Source: a bacterium
GTDB lineage: Bacteria > JAMCPX01
Length of the DNA: 58,790 bases
Assembly: GCA_021792615.1 (NCBI GenBank)
Contig: JAJYUJ010000016.1
Span: forward strand, 1 to 58,790
Direction: 5' to 3'
Shown: positions 35,473 through 43,704 of the stretch, piece by piece
How positions within the stretch are numbered: the stretch's first letter is position 1
Layout of the letters: every line of letters starts with the position of its first letter
Notes under the pieces: model-generated
Told to the model about the DNA's origin: nothing
Seen by the model: the letters and a program-made list of their open reading frames with translations, nothing else
Databases searched by the model: none
Program-made: the position numbers and the translations under genes

Positions 35473-36537
35473 ATGGTAGAAATAAGACAAAAATTTGATC
35501 GCCGTATAAGAACCCTGGAGCCGCATATTGTGGCTTCACTGGCTGCAATCGATGAAGTAAAAGGCCAATTCAAAGCCGGACTGCGCATGACTCCGAAGGC
35601 AATCACGAGTCTCAAGAAATCGGTTCTTGTCACATCAGCCGGAGCTTCCACCCGTATCGAAGGGGCAAAGCTGAATGACGAAGAGGTCGAAAAAGTAATG
35701 CGCGGCCTGTCAGTCTCCAGATTTTCGGACCGGGATTCGCAGGAAGTGCAAGGCTATCTTGAAACGCTGCAAAACGTCTTCGATAATTATGATATCCTAC
35801 CGTTCCGTGAGAGCCTGATACTATCGTTGCACAAAGAGCTTCTCAAATATTCCACCAAGGATGAGTTACATCTTGGACGATATAAGAAAAAGGAAAACAC
35901 CGTTGGCGTCTTGGGGCCAAATAGCAGCATTGTGCGGATCATGTTCGAGACGACCAAAGCATATCTTACACCGATAGAGATGCGGGAGCTTGCGGAATGG
36001 ACTGCAGCGGCATTGCAAGAGAACCGATTCCACCCGCTTCTTATTATTGCAAATTTTATTGTTGAGTTCCTGAAAATTCATCCATTCGAGGACGGCAATG
36101 GACGTCTTTCGCGGGTGTTGACGAACCTACTCATGCTCAGGGCAGGCTATACGTTTGTTCACTATGTGTCACACGAACAACTGGTTGAGAAAAGAAAAGA
36201 TGAATATTATATCGCTCTCCGGAAGTCGCAGGAGACATTCGGGACAAACAAGGAAACCATTGCGCCATGGCTGAACTTCTTTCTATCAGTAATCAAGGAG
36301 CAAGCGAAGAAAGCCGTTGCCTATCTTGAAGAGGAAAAGCTGGAAGATATACTTTCGCCGAAGCAGTATAAAGTCTGGATGTATATTTCAAATATCGGGG
36401 AGGCAAGTCCCGGCGATATTGCGGATGCGACGCGCGTCGTCATGCCAACCGTGCGCCAGGCTTTGAACCGTCTCCTCAAGCTTGACAAGATAAAGCGGAT
36501 CGGACAGGGTCCCGGGACGAGATACGTGAAGCTGTAG
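35473..36537 (+). CDS. Fic family protein with winged-helix C-terminus
   Basis: Fic enzymes transfer AMP or another phosphate-linked group onto target hydroxyls. The 354-aa protein has the active-site loop IHPFEDGNGRLSR (consensus HxFx[D/E]GNGRxxR) near residues 199-211. The N-terminal inhibitory helix motif STRIEG ([S/T]xxxE[G/N]) at about 57-62 makes it an auto-inhibited class II type. Residues ~290-354 form a winged helix (SPGDIADATRVVMPTVRQAL), so it may bind DNA and regulate itself. No antitoxin gene is adjacent, in line with the built-in inhibitor. TATAAT at 35434 may be its -10 box. Its target is unknown. Confidence 0.93.
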   Translation: MVEIRQKFDRRIRTLEPHIVASLAAIDEVKGQFKAGLRMTPKAITSLKKSVLVTSAGASTRIEGAKLNDEEVEKVMRGLSVSRFSDRDSQEVQGYLETLQNVFDNYDILPFRESLILSLHKELLKYSTKDELHLGRYKKKENTVGVLGPNSSIVRIMFETTKAYLTPIEMRELAEWTAAALQENRFHPLLIIANFIVEFLKIHPFEDGNGRLSRVLTNLLMLRAGYTFVHYVSHEQLVEKRKDEYYIALRKSQETFGTNKETIAPWLNFFLSVIKEQAKKAVAYLEEEKLEDILSPKQYKVWMYISNIGEASPGDIADATRVVMPTVRQALNRLLKLDKIKRIGQGPGTRYVKL

Positions 36538-36671
36538 AAAAAGGCCCCAAACAATGGGGGAAAAAAGGCCGCTTATTGGGCGGGATGCTGCCGGCTGGTC
36601 TCGAATACAATAGATACCGCGATATGTTCAAATGTTCTGAAAATGACAATCCTAATTTGTTATGATGTCAT

Positions 36672-37202
36672 TGACCTTCTCCCATTTTACAGAGCACCCT
36701 GAATTAGAGTATCCTGACTATTCCTTACCATTATTTCGTGCTTTCTTGCAAATTCATCCGGTGTAAGTCCGCTCAAAGATCCATGCGGCCTGTTCTTGTT
36801 GTAATCAATCCGCCAGTGCTCAACGATCTCCCTGGCTTTCTGAAGCGTTATAAACCAGTTCTCATTCAGGCATTCATCCCGGAACCGACCATTAAAACTT
36901 TCTATAAAAACATTCTCTGTAGGCTCCTTGAGCTTGCGGTTTTCTTCCTCCAGAAATTTCAGTCTGCGCAGATCGCTGACCGTCATACCCGAGTATTTCG
37001 CTTCCCAGTTGTAAAACGTCGCATCGCTCATCCCATACTTGCGGCACAGATCCATGACCTTTGCCCCGGCACGCTCTTCCTCAAGCACCCGAATAATCTG
37101 TTCCTCGCTGTACCTTTTCCTTTCCATCTTTGCCTCCTTTTGTTATGATTCAACAGCAGGAGACTCTAAGAGCAAGTGCTCTGGTTTTCGGGGGGAAGGT
37201 CA
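36672..37202 (-). mobile_element. Internally deleted IS3-family element (MITE-like)
   Basis: 531 bp bounded by long imperfect inverted repeats: left TGACCTTCTCCCATTTTACAG, right end complement TGACCTTCCCCCCGAAAACC, with further shared blocks CAGAGCAC, TTAGAGT and TCCTG. It encodes only the two ends of the transposase, fused in frame. It should be non-autonomous but could be moved by a full-length relative. The right end lies 2 bp from the pabC-like stop. No target duplication could be made out. Confidence 0.85.
36687..37127 (-). pseudogene. IS3-family transposase remnant (OrfA-OrfB fusion by deletion)
   Basis: 146 codons. Residues 1-67 match the OrfA helix-turn-helix and leucine-zipper part (ERKRYSEEQIIRVLEEE, CRKYGMSDATFYNWEAKYSG, RRLKFLEEENRKLK). 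They continue directly into the OrfB C-terminus (NVFIESFNGRFRDECLNENW, YNKNRPHGSLSGLTPDEF). The catalytic core with the first two acidic residues of the DDE triad is deleted; only the last Glu block (ESFNGRFRDE) remains. The frame is kept across the junction, so a DNA-binding peptide might still be made. Confidence 0.88.
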
Positions 37203-37204
37203 GT

Positions 37205-37801
37205 TTATCCGTATATGCTGTCGATACCCACTTTGCATTCATCCAGATCGAGCATTGCATTTATAAGATGTACGGTCTTGAAGGACTTTAGATCGTTCAG
37301 ACGGATTTCATCCTGAACAATCTTGTTTTCTGACAGCAGCTTCTCCCGTCTCGTCCCTTTCAGCAGGGGCATACCGGGCGTTACCAGTTTTTCCCCATCG
37401 TCGAACACAAGGTTACAGAAAGAAGAGTCGGTTATCCTGTTATTTTTCATTATGATGATGTCGTCATGTCCGCCCCTTAAATCGAACAGCCTGTCTAGCA
37501 CGGAGCGATCGCAGTACTTGTAAGAGTAATCGATATCATCGCAGTTTACTATCTTAAGAGTGCTTATATTCCTTTTATTGTACCTCTCATATTCTATTGT
37601 CTCGATGCCCCTCGAATAAACGACCCTGCATTTGACAATTCCACACCTATGTTCCGGCGGTATCTTTATACTGTCACGGAGATCGATATAATCCAGACAG
37701 CCGAACAGCACGGACCTTGAATGGTTGAACCTCTTATTGTGGAATCCGGCATCGTATATCGCACAATCGAGAATTTTGATTGTTTCAAATAACCGGCACA
37801 T
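37205..37801 (-). CDS. pabC: Class IV aminotransferase, aminodeoxychorismate lyase-like
   Basis: Probable PLP enzyme releasing 4-aminobenzoate and pyruvate from aminodeoxychorismate for folate synthesis. At 198 aa it is of the short, PabB-associated type. Motifs: RFNHSRSVLFG, YKYCDRS (the Lys is the likely PLP-binding residue), ITDSSFCNLVFDDG and LLKGTRREKLL. Its start overlaps the end of pabB by 17 bp, so the two are coupled. An IS3 remnant abuts its stop, and the C-terminus (GIDSIYG) might have been set by that insertion. Gene order supports the assignment; catalytic activity was not tested. Confidence 0.83.
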   Translation of the reverse strand: MCRLFETIKILDCAIYDAGFHNKRFNHSRSVLFGCLDYIDLRDSIKIPPEHRCGIVKCRVVYSRGIETIEYERYNKRNISTLKIVNCDDIDYSYKYCDRSVLDRLFDLRGGHDDIIIMKNNRITDSSFCNLVFDDGEKLVTPGMPLLKGTRREKLLSENKIVQDEIRLNDLKSFKTVHLINAMLDLDECKVGIDSIYG

Positions 37802-38780
37802 ATACCTTATCGATGAGTTCTTTATATTCTTTTCGCGGATCGCTGTATATGGTTATGCCGCCGCCGCTTTTAAACAGGTACTCTCCATTCATGTTTTCAA
37901 TGAACCTTATCATCACGGCACTGTCAAGATTGCAGCCGTCAAAATAGCCGAAGATCCCCGTGTAGTACCCCCTGTTATAATTTTCCACCTCTTTTATTAT
38001 CTCAATGGTTTTCTTTTTCGGCGCGCCTGTTACCGAACCGGCAGGCAGCATCGAAAACAGTATGTCTCCGATTCTTTCGTTGTAAGATGCGTCGAGCTCT
38101 CCCGCGATCTCGGAGCTGACCTGTAACAGGTCTTTCTGATTGGTCCTGATCTTCTCTATGTACCTGAACCTCTTGACGGCCACGTGCTTCGCCACTCTGC
38201 TCAGGTCATTGCGGATCAGATCAACGATCGTTACATGCTCTGCATATTCCTTATCGTCCTCCAGTATCTTCTTTTCAGCATTTTTCTCGGCAGCATCGAT
38301 AGTGCCTTTCATGGGAAACGAGGAAACGGCGCGGCCGCAGATCTTTATAAATGTTTCAGGCGAAAACACGACAAATGAGTCCTTGAGCCACAGCTTGTAT
38401 TTTGCTTCGCTTATAAAGAATATCTCTTTTAACGGAGCATTCGTTTCGATCTTCGTGGGAAACGTGAGGTTGAGAAGGTAGGTGTTCCCCTCGCCGAGTT
38501 GTTTTAGTATTTTATGGAATGCCTTTATGTATGTTTTGTAAGGGATGGGGCGCTTTACAAGCGTTATGTCGGTATGATGCTCATAAGGACTGGCGTTGGT
38601 CAGGCCGTTTATGGAATAGAGGACGGCGTCGTTGTCGATACGCGATAAAGGAATACAGTGGAGATTCTTAAGATCGAAATCAATGATGAATAAGAACGGA
38701 GCCCGTCCCTTACCATAATGATTCATCTCTTCGATCATCTCCGCACGTCCACAAGCAGAAAAACCTTCTATAGCCATCAC
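37785..38780 (-). CDS. pabB: Aminodeoxychorismate synthase component I
   Basis: Converts chorismate with ammonia to 4-amino-4-deoxychorismate, 331 aa. Chorismate-enzyme motifs are present: SSFPMKGTI (the PabB-type Lys), VDLIRNDLSR, MLPAGSVTGAPKKKT, YYTGIFGYFDG and FKSGGGIT. It lacks the N-terminal part of TrpE-like proteins, as usual for this short type. No glutaminase gene (pabA) lies beside it. Start GTG 38780 or ATG 38777, with AGGAGG 6-9 bp upstream. It forms an operon with the following lyase. Confidence 0.93.
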   Translation of the reverse strand: MMAIEGFSACGRAEMIEEMNHYGKGRAPFLFIIDFDLKNLHCIPLSRIDNDAVLYSINGLTNASPYEHHTDITLVKRPIPYKTYIKAFHKILKQLGEGNTYLLNLTFPTKIETNAPLKEIFFISEAKYKLWLKDSFVVFSPETFIKICGRAVSSFPMKGTIDAAEKNAEKKILEDDKEYAEHVTIVDLIRNDLSRVAKHVAVKRFRYIEKIRTNQKDLLQVSSEIAGELDASYNERIGDILFSMLPAGSVTGAPKKKTIEIIKEVENYNRGYYTGIFGYFDGCNLDSAVMIRFIENMNGEYLFKSGGGITIYSDPRKEYKELIDKVYVPVI

Positions 38781-38877
38781 CCCGCACCTCCTGCTACACT
38801 ATACATTATAATAGTGGCTCCGGTGCAAGCTCTCCTGAAGGACCAAAAAGGGGGGGAAAGATGAGGGAGGTAAAAGT

Positions 38878-38940
38878 ATGTATTTCACTCAATTCGGCAC
38901 CTGGTTTCAATATCATTCGCCCACGCTCATCGGAGCATGA
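38878..38940 (+). CDS. Possible 20-aa small protein
   Basis: ATG preceded by GGGAGG at 8 bp, encoding MYFTQFGTWFQYHSPTLIGA and stop. The strong ribosome-binding site is the only support; the peptide is aromatic-rich. Confidence 0.2.
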   Translation: MYFTQFGTWFQYHSPTLIGA

Positions 38941-39055
38941 GCAACGCTGGAGTTTTAATCGCACCTAATATCTCGTATTGAGTCAAGGCTTTCATCTCCT
39001 TTCTCATAGATTCTCCGGTAAGGGCAATTTTGAAAGCATTATGCACCTATAATGA

Positions 39056-39086
39056 TTGACAGATGGATCATGTTTTAGGTTACGAT
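39056..39086 (+). promoter_or_regulatory. Candidate sigma-70 promoter
   Basis: TTGACA (39056-39061) and TACGAT (39081-39086), 19 bp apart, which is longer than optimal. It precedes the lipoprotein ATG at 39106, with AAAGGAGG as its ribosome-binding site. Confidence 0.45.
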
Positions 39087-39105
39087 GATATAAAAGGAGG
39101 CTACC

Positions 39106-41211
39106 ATGCGTGCAAAATCTATTTATACATTCATAAGTCTAGGAATGCTTGCCATGTTGGTCATGGCGGGATGTTCGGGAAGTAAAAGCACCACAACAAC
39201 AGTAGTACAGGGCACATCGCCTGTAATACGGAGCTTATCTGTCCAAGGATTGCCGGCAACCCCGGGAAGCCTTGTTACGACGACTGTCATAGCCCAGAGC
39301 GCTCAAAACCTTGCGCTAACCTACACATGGACGGCAACAAGTCCGTGGAGTGTGTCACCGTCAAGTGTAAACAGCCCGACAGCAATCATAAAAGCACCGG
39401 ATGGATATGCTATTACCGGTACGGCGACAGTGCAGGTTTCCGATACATACGGCAGGTATGCATTGAATACAATCCCGGTCAGCACGGTGGGCAACAGAGC
39501 ACCGGTCATCAACGCTATCAGCGCCTCGCCGAACCCTATAACACTCGGTGGTCTGATGGATATAGCCGTAACAGCGTCTGACCCTGACGGCGATACGCCT
39601 TCATACACATGGCAGGCATCTCAGGGATGGACGATTGCAACAGGACAGGGCACGAGCGCCATCACTGTTACAGCGCCAACTCAATATGGTGTTTCCGGGA
39701 CGGTTACCGTTACCGTGGATGACGGCCATGGTGACGCTGTGAACATGTCTTTACCGGTCAGCACATATTTCGAATTTCTTCCGTCAATCACCGTGTCTCC
39801 GCAGCCGGTCATTACTTCCACAACCTTGACCTGTAACGGGTATTATCCCCTGGACAATGCCCTTACCTTCAACTGGACTGTCGGCGGTTTACCGGTAACG
39901 ACCGGCAACCCTGGGGTCTGGAATTCACCGGGCTTACCCGGGACTTACGTAGTCGGTGTGACGGTGGAAGATGGGAAAGCGGGAATCGCAATCAGCACAA
40001 CAACCCCGATACAGGTAGACAGTACAAGCCCCTGGCCAATGTTCCATGGGAATATACAATTAACAGGACAAAGTCCCATAGATACAAGCTCAATAACCAA
40101 CACAACCACATGGATAACCTCAACCATAACTCCAGGAGCATCAAATTCTGGTACTGGAGTGGGTTCGCCTGTGATCGGTGCAGACGGAACAATCTACATA
40201 GGGAATTCTGAAGTAATTAGTGGTACTACCAATATCGGCTATTTGAATGCACTCAACCCCACCGACGGCTCGGTCAAGTGGAGCTACCCAACCGGCCCTA
40301 TAAATTCTCCGCCTGTGGTTGGTGCGGATGGGACAATCTATGCGGGGGCCGATTGTGGGGGGGGCTTTAATGCCTGTATCTATGCGCTTTCTCCGGCAGG
40401 CGGTCTCAACTGGAGTGACACCTACACTTTGGGCCGAATAGCCTACCCTCCGACGATCGGCGCGGACGGTACAATCTATGTGGCAATTGGTGATTTTAAT
40501 TATAATAACTCTCTCTATGCTTTCAACCCCACCGACGGCTCGGTCAAATGGAGTACCCCAATCGGTTCAAATACGGAGAATCCTCGAACACCACCGGCGA
40601 TCGGCCCAGACGGGACAATCTATACAATGGGGAGTATCACGCCGTTTGGTACTAAGTATTTTGGTTTATATGCACTCAACCCAACAGACGGCTCGGTCAA
40701 GTGGAACTTTCTTGGTACAGGTGGTCGAACTATTGTCTCCCAAGGACCTGAACCAGCGGTCGGTACAGACGGGACTATCTATCTTGCGAACTTTTTCAGT
40801 CTCTATGCAATCAATCCCAATGGCAGCTCCAAATGGACGTACGACGCTTACTATCAAATAGGGTCTGCACCCGCAATCGGTTCAAACGGGACGATAATTA
40901 TAGGTGAAGATTATCAGTTGCAGGCCCTCAAAATCACAGACGGTACTGTCCAATGGACGTATACCATTCCGAGTATTGGCGTACCAACAGTGTATGCCTC
41001 GCCGGCGATCGGTGCGGACGGCACGGTCTATTTCGGGACTGATGGTGACCCCGATAACATTTTTGCGCTCACTCCGACAGGAGGGCTGAAATGGTCGTCA
41101 ACAACCAAAAACAATATAAGCGGCCTTCCGGTGTACACCGCCCCGGCGATCGGTGCGGACGGTACGGTCTATTTCGGGGATGTGCTTGGCAACGTCTATG
41201 CGTTTCACTGA
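39106..41211 (+). CDS. Lipoprotein with Ig/PKD-like and PQQ-type beta-propeller repeats
   Basis: 701 aa. The lipoprotein signal ends at LVMAGC. Residues ~40-310 contain three Ig/PKD-like units (LTYTWTATSPW, PSYTWQASQGW, TFNWTVGG). From ~320 to the end a propeller is built of repeats of the type 'ALNPTDGSVKW ... PPVVGADGTIYAG', about eight in number, like the PQQ-binding quinoprotein/BamB fold; no quinone site is evident. Repeats are partly conserved at DNA level (GCGATCGGTGCGGACGG occurs twice near the end). It is probably an outer-membrane or surface-exposed binding or adhesion protein; ligand unknown. It has its own terminator. Confidence 0.85.
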   Translation: MRAKSIYTFISLGMLAMLVMAGCSGSKSTTTTVVQGTSPVIRSLSVQGLPATPGSLVTTTVIAQSAQNLALTYTWTATSPWSVSPSSVNSPTAIIKAPDGYAITGTATVQVSDTYGRYALNTIPVSTVGNRAPVINAISASPNPITLGGLMDIAVTASDPDGDTPSYTWQASQGWTIATGQGTSAITVTAPTQYGVSGTVTVTVDDGHGDAVNMSLPVSTYFEFLPSITVSPQPVITSTTLTCNGYYPLDNALTFNWTVGGLPVTTGNPGVWNSPGLPGTYVVGVTVEDGKAGIAISTTTPIQVDSTSPWPMFHGNIQLTGQSPIDTSSITNTTTWITSTITPGASNSGTGVGSPVIGADGTIYIGNSEVISGTTNIGYLNALNPTDGSVKWSYPTGPINSPPVVGADGTIYAGADCGGGFNACIYALSPAGGLNWSDTYTLGRIAYPPTIGADGTIYVAIGDFNYNNSLYAFNPTDGSVKWSTPIGSNTENPRTPPAIGPDGTIYTMGSITPFGTKYFGLYALNPTDGSVKWNFLGTGGRTIVSQGPEPAVGTDGTIYLANFFSLYAINPNGSSKWTYDAYYQIGSAPAIGSNGTIIIGEDYQLQALKITDGTVQWTYTIPSIGVPTVYASPAIGADGTVYFGTDGDPDNIFALTPTGGLKWSSTTKNNISGLPVYTAPAIGADGTVYFGDVLGNVYAFH

Positions 41212-41274
41212 GAGGGATTTCAGAAACTGAGGCGTTGCACCGTGGTTGTTCAATAAAAATGAAAAGGCGCATTC

Positions 41275-41301
41275 AAGGGCGGGTCAAAACCCGCCCTTTT
41301 T
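41275..41301 (+). terminator. Rho-independent terminator
   Basis: Ten-bp stem AAGGGCGGGT / ACCCGCCCTT, loop CAAA, then TTTTT. A clear terminator for the lipoprotein gene. Confidence 0.9.
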
Positions 41302-41382
41302 CGTTTCCTTTCTGTCTGCAAGATTCATAGGATAAACCACGTGCGTCCGGGAATTTGACCACAGCAGAGCAGCAACCACAGT

Positions 41383-41502
41383 ATTATGCACCATACGGTT
41401 TAGGATGGCATCTGCAAGGGTAGGGTCTTTCATAACATCGTGCCAGTTATTAACCGGCAGTTGGCTGGTGACAATGGTAGATTTCAATCCATATCTGTCT
41501 TC
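41383..41502 (-). pseudogene. istB: IS21-family IstB helper ATPase fragment
   Basis: A ~40-codon stretch reads [17 protein letters not shown] then [23 protein letters not shown], the C-terminal block typical of IstB proteins. Both ends diverge at once into unrelated sequence, and no Walker motifs remain. It is a relic of an IS21-type element, lying between a terminator and an IS200-type element. The rest of 41303-41689 holds nothing recognised. Confidence 0.75.
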
Positions 41503-41689
41503 TTTATTAACGGCTTTCCAAAATCGATTTCGAGCACCCCGGGTACATAGGACAACAGTGGCAACCGGAGATAGATAATTTCTTAATAGGGCAACACTAT
41601 GGGCGTCATGGGAGAATTTAACAATGACAAAAGCTGAGGATATATCAAATTTAGTGTCCCGTTCGGGGATGGTTGAAACCCCTCGCCTT

Positions 41690-42190
41690 TAGGCGAAGCG
41701 AAAAGTGTGCTAATGTGGTTGCATGCGACAGTATCGTATAGGAACGCACACGAAATATGATTTAAAGGTGCATTTGATATGGGTACCAAAGTATCGAAAA
41801 AAAGTATTGACTGGACCTGTGGCAATTCGTGTGCGTGATTTGATTAGGCAGATAGCAATGGAGCATGAGCTACAAATTATTTCAGGGAAAGTCGCATGTG
41901 ACCACATTCATGTATTTATCTCCTATATGCCCCATCAACATATAAGCCAAATAGTGCAATGGCTGAAAGGGGTAAGTTCACGGATAATGTTGCAAGAATT
42001 TGCCCATCTACGGAAGCAGTTTTGGGGACGCCATCTTTGGGCACGCGGATACCTTGCCGTCAGCTCAGGAACAATTACGGATGAAATGATTCAGGAGTAT
42101 ATAAAGAACCAGGAGGGTGAACAGATCGTGGACGATAGTCAATTTCGAATTGACGATTCTACAAACCTACCGCCTTCAAGGCGGTAGTAG
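41690..42190 (+). mobile_element. IS200-type element
   Basis: A single Y1 transposase gene between two subterminal hairpins: left TCGCC-TTTA-GGCGA (41693-41706) and right CTACCGCCTT / AAGGCGGTAG (42167-42187). No tnpB is present. Such elements move as single strands without target duplication; exact ends are estimated. Confidence 0.8.
41723..42187 (+). CDS. tnpA: IS200/IS605-family transposase TnpA (Y1 HUH)
   Basis: 154-aa single-strand transposase. The HUH metal motif is in CDHIHVFISY, and the nucleophilic Tyr lies in MIQEYIKNQEGE about 60 residues later. The N-terminal HTKYDLKVHLIWVPKYRKKVL block is typical of the family. The last ~10 codons and the stop lie inside the right-end hairpin, so translation and the transposition signal share DNA. 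It appears intact and could be active. It carries ~10 extra residues after the usual end because of this read-in. Confidence 0.92.
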   Translation: MRQYRIGTHTKYDLKVHLIWVPKYRKKVLTGPVAIRVRDLIRQIAMEHELQIISGKVACDHIHVFISYMPHQHISQIVQWLKGVSSRIMLQEFAHLRKQFWGRHLWARGYLAVSSGTITDEMIQEYIKNQEGEQIVDDSQFRIDDSTNLPPSRR

Positions 42191-42233
42191 TTGAGTTAAA
42201 ATTTGATATATCCTCTACTATGGAGCAGGATAT

Positions 42234-43235
42234 ATGAGAAACAATAAGATATTTTTAGTCTTATCGTTTATTGTTATGGTTTTATTGAATGGATGCCCAT
42301 CTCCATCCTATTCTCCTCATTCTACAATATCGAGTCTATGGTTTGATGATGTATCTAATGAGCTCTATGTAATTAAGGATAACCACATTCTTGTGTTTAA
42401 TAACATAAGTACAGCAAATGGTCACATATCCCCTGTTCGTATAATATCGCCACCGGCAATCTATACACAAAGGGTATACGGAGGGCTCTCGAATATGTGG
42501 CTTGATAGAGCATCTAATCAATTATTTGTAACTTCGCCATATACCAATAGCATTCTCGTATTCACCGATACAAGTTCAATGAATGGTAATGTTGTACCAG
42601 CCCGGGTTATTTCTGGAACAACAACTGAGTTGGATACCCCTACTGGCTTATGGTTAGATTCTAATTCTAACCAACTTTACGTTAGAAACAGTAATGGTGT
42701 TCTTGTATTTACCGATGCAACCACAGCAAATGGGAATGTTGCTCCTGCTCGTAATATATCTCTAACAGCCTTGTTTTACGGTCTTGCTGATTTATGGTTA
42801 GATTCTATCTCTAATCAACTTTATGTTGGAAATGATAATGGGATGGGTAACGAGAATATCCTTGTATTTACCGATACAAGTACAATGAATGGCACTGTTT
42901 TGCCAGCCCGGGTTATTTCTGGAACAACAACTGAGTTAGATAACCCTACTGGCTTATGGTTAGATTCTAATTCTAACCAACTTTATGTGGAATGCGTACG
43001 GAGAGGTATTCTTGTATTTACCGATGCAACCACAGCAAATGGAAATGTTGCCCCTGCTCGTAGTATTACACCAACAACAAATGGATTCTATCCTATTCCT
43101 TTATGGCTTGATTCTGCATCTGATCAGTTATATTTAACCAGTGTCGATCTTAAGGGGAGAATAAGTATACTCGCATTTACCGATGTCGGTACAATTAACG
43201 GCAGTGTTACACCGTCAAGGGTGTTATACCCATAA
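42234..43235 (+). CDS. Repeat-containing lipoprotein (beta-propeller-like)
   Basis: 333 aa. The signal peptide ends at VLLNGC. The rest consists of ~50-residue repeats with the pattern LWLDSNSNQLYV ... ILVFTDATTANGNVAPAR, about six in all, resembling NHL/SMP-30-type propeller blades. The gene is more AT-rich than its neighbours. Two adjacent 306-bp units are nearly identical over long stretches, showing recent duplication. It is next to an IS200 element and just upstream of a second, shorter lipoprotein of similar type. Function unknown; a surface or periplasmic location is likely. Confidence 0.8.
   Translation: MRNNKIFLVLSFIVMVLLNGCPSPSYSPHSTISSLWFDDVSNELYVIKDNHILVFNNISTANGHISPVRIISPPAIYTQRVYGGLSNMWLDRASNQLFVTSPYTNSILVFTDTSSMNGNVVPARVISGTTTELDTPTGLWLDSNSNQLYVRNSNGVLVFTDATTANGNVAPARNISLTALFYGLADLWLDSISNQLYVGNDNGMGNENILVFTDTSTMNGTVLPARVISGTTTELDNPTGLWLDSNSNQLYVECVRRGILVFTDATTANGNVAPARSITPTTNGFYPIPLWLDSASDQLYLTSVDLKGRISILAFTDVGTINGSVTPSRVLYP
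42565..43176 (+). repeat. Tandem 306-bp coding repeat
   Basis: Unit 1 begins CCGATACAAG at 42565 and unit 2 at 42871, exactly 102 codons later. Blocks such as CCAGCCCGGGTTATTTCTGG and TTATGGTTAGATTCTAATTC are identical in both. A 3-base insertion in unit 2 keeps the frame. Confidence 0.85.
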
Positions 43236-43255
43236 AGTTTTTTCAGGAGGCATTT

Positions 43256-43696
43256 ATGAAAAGCGAAATTTTCAAGTTATCACTGCTGATTATCATGCCC
43301 ATTCTGATATTGACTGGCTGTCCATCCAGCCACATGTCCGGTAATGCACAAAACGTCAGAACCTTTTCCGTGGGTAATTTCCCTTTTAAGATTGCCGCAG
43401 ACAGCTTCGGCAATGCGTGGGTCCTCAATTTCAAGGATAATACCGTTACAAGATTAAGCAGATCACAGGGTGTCATAGGTACCTACCCGGTTGATCCATC
43501 ATCTTCAGATTTCGCAACCGATGCACAGGGGAATGTATGGGTTGCGAGTGTCTGGAACAATCCAATTGTCGAGTTAAATTCATCGGGCCAAAAAATAGGG
43601 GACTACAGCGCTGGATTTGGTCCCGTTAAAAATTCTTCTTACCCTCTGGTCGTTATTGCTTTGGAGCCCGGGGTATTGTATGGAGATAAGGTATGA
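43256..43696 (+). CDS. Short lipoprotein, NHL-like, probably truncated
   Basis: 146 aa. The signal ends at LILTGC. Three blade-like units follow (FPFKIAADSFGNAWVLNFKD, SSDFATDAQGNVWVASVWNN, VELNSSGQKIGDYSAG), as in virginiamycin-B-lyase-like or NHL propellers, which normally have 6-7 blades. The protein stops early: its last 15 residues (VVIALEPGVLYGDKV) come from the 56-bp block also found at 34028. It overlaps the epimerase start as ATGA. A deletion that fused a lipoprotein gene to the epimerase leader would explain this. Confidence 0.65.
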   Translation: MKSEIFKLSLLIIMPILILTGCPSSHMSGNAQNVRTFSVGNFPFKIAADSFGNAWVLNFKDNTVTRLSRSQGVIGTYPVDPSSSDFATDAQGNVWVASVWNNPIVELNSSGQKIGDYSAGFGPVKNSSYPLVVIALEPGVLYGDKV

Positions 43697-43704
43697 AAGT
43701 ACTG
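43649..43704 (+). repeat. 56-bp diverged direct repeat, copy 2
   Basis: Matches 34028-34083 with 4 mismatches. It spans the 3' end of the short lipoprotein gene and the first four codons of the epimerase gene, including its Shine-Dalgarno-like GGAGATAAGG. Confidence 0.85.

Larger units (their letters stand above)
38781..39105. other. Intergenic region between divergent pabB and lipoprotein genes
   Basis: 325 bp. It holds the pabB leader, a TATAAT-like sequence at ~38810 of uncertain strand, a possible 20-codon frame at 38878, a small GCTCAT/ATGAGC hairpin at ~38926, and a candidate promoter at 39056. Nothing larger was recognised. Confidence 0.6.

Noticed and set aside
36541-36580. Possible terminator after the Fic gene (CCCC / GGGG with A runs)
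   Set aside because: Stem of only four pairs and no T tract on the coding strand.
41583-41825. 80-codon minus-strand frame at the left end of the IS200 element
   Set aside because: It overlaps the element end and the tnpA start on the other strand; no start signal.
39106-43235. Short repeated DNA words considered as a CRISPR array
   Set aside because: The repeats are in frame within propeller-type coding sequence, with no unique spacers and no cas genes.
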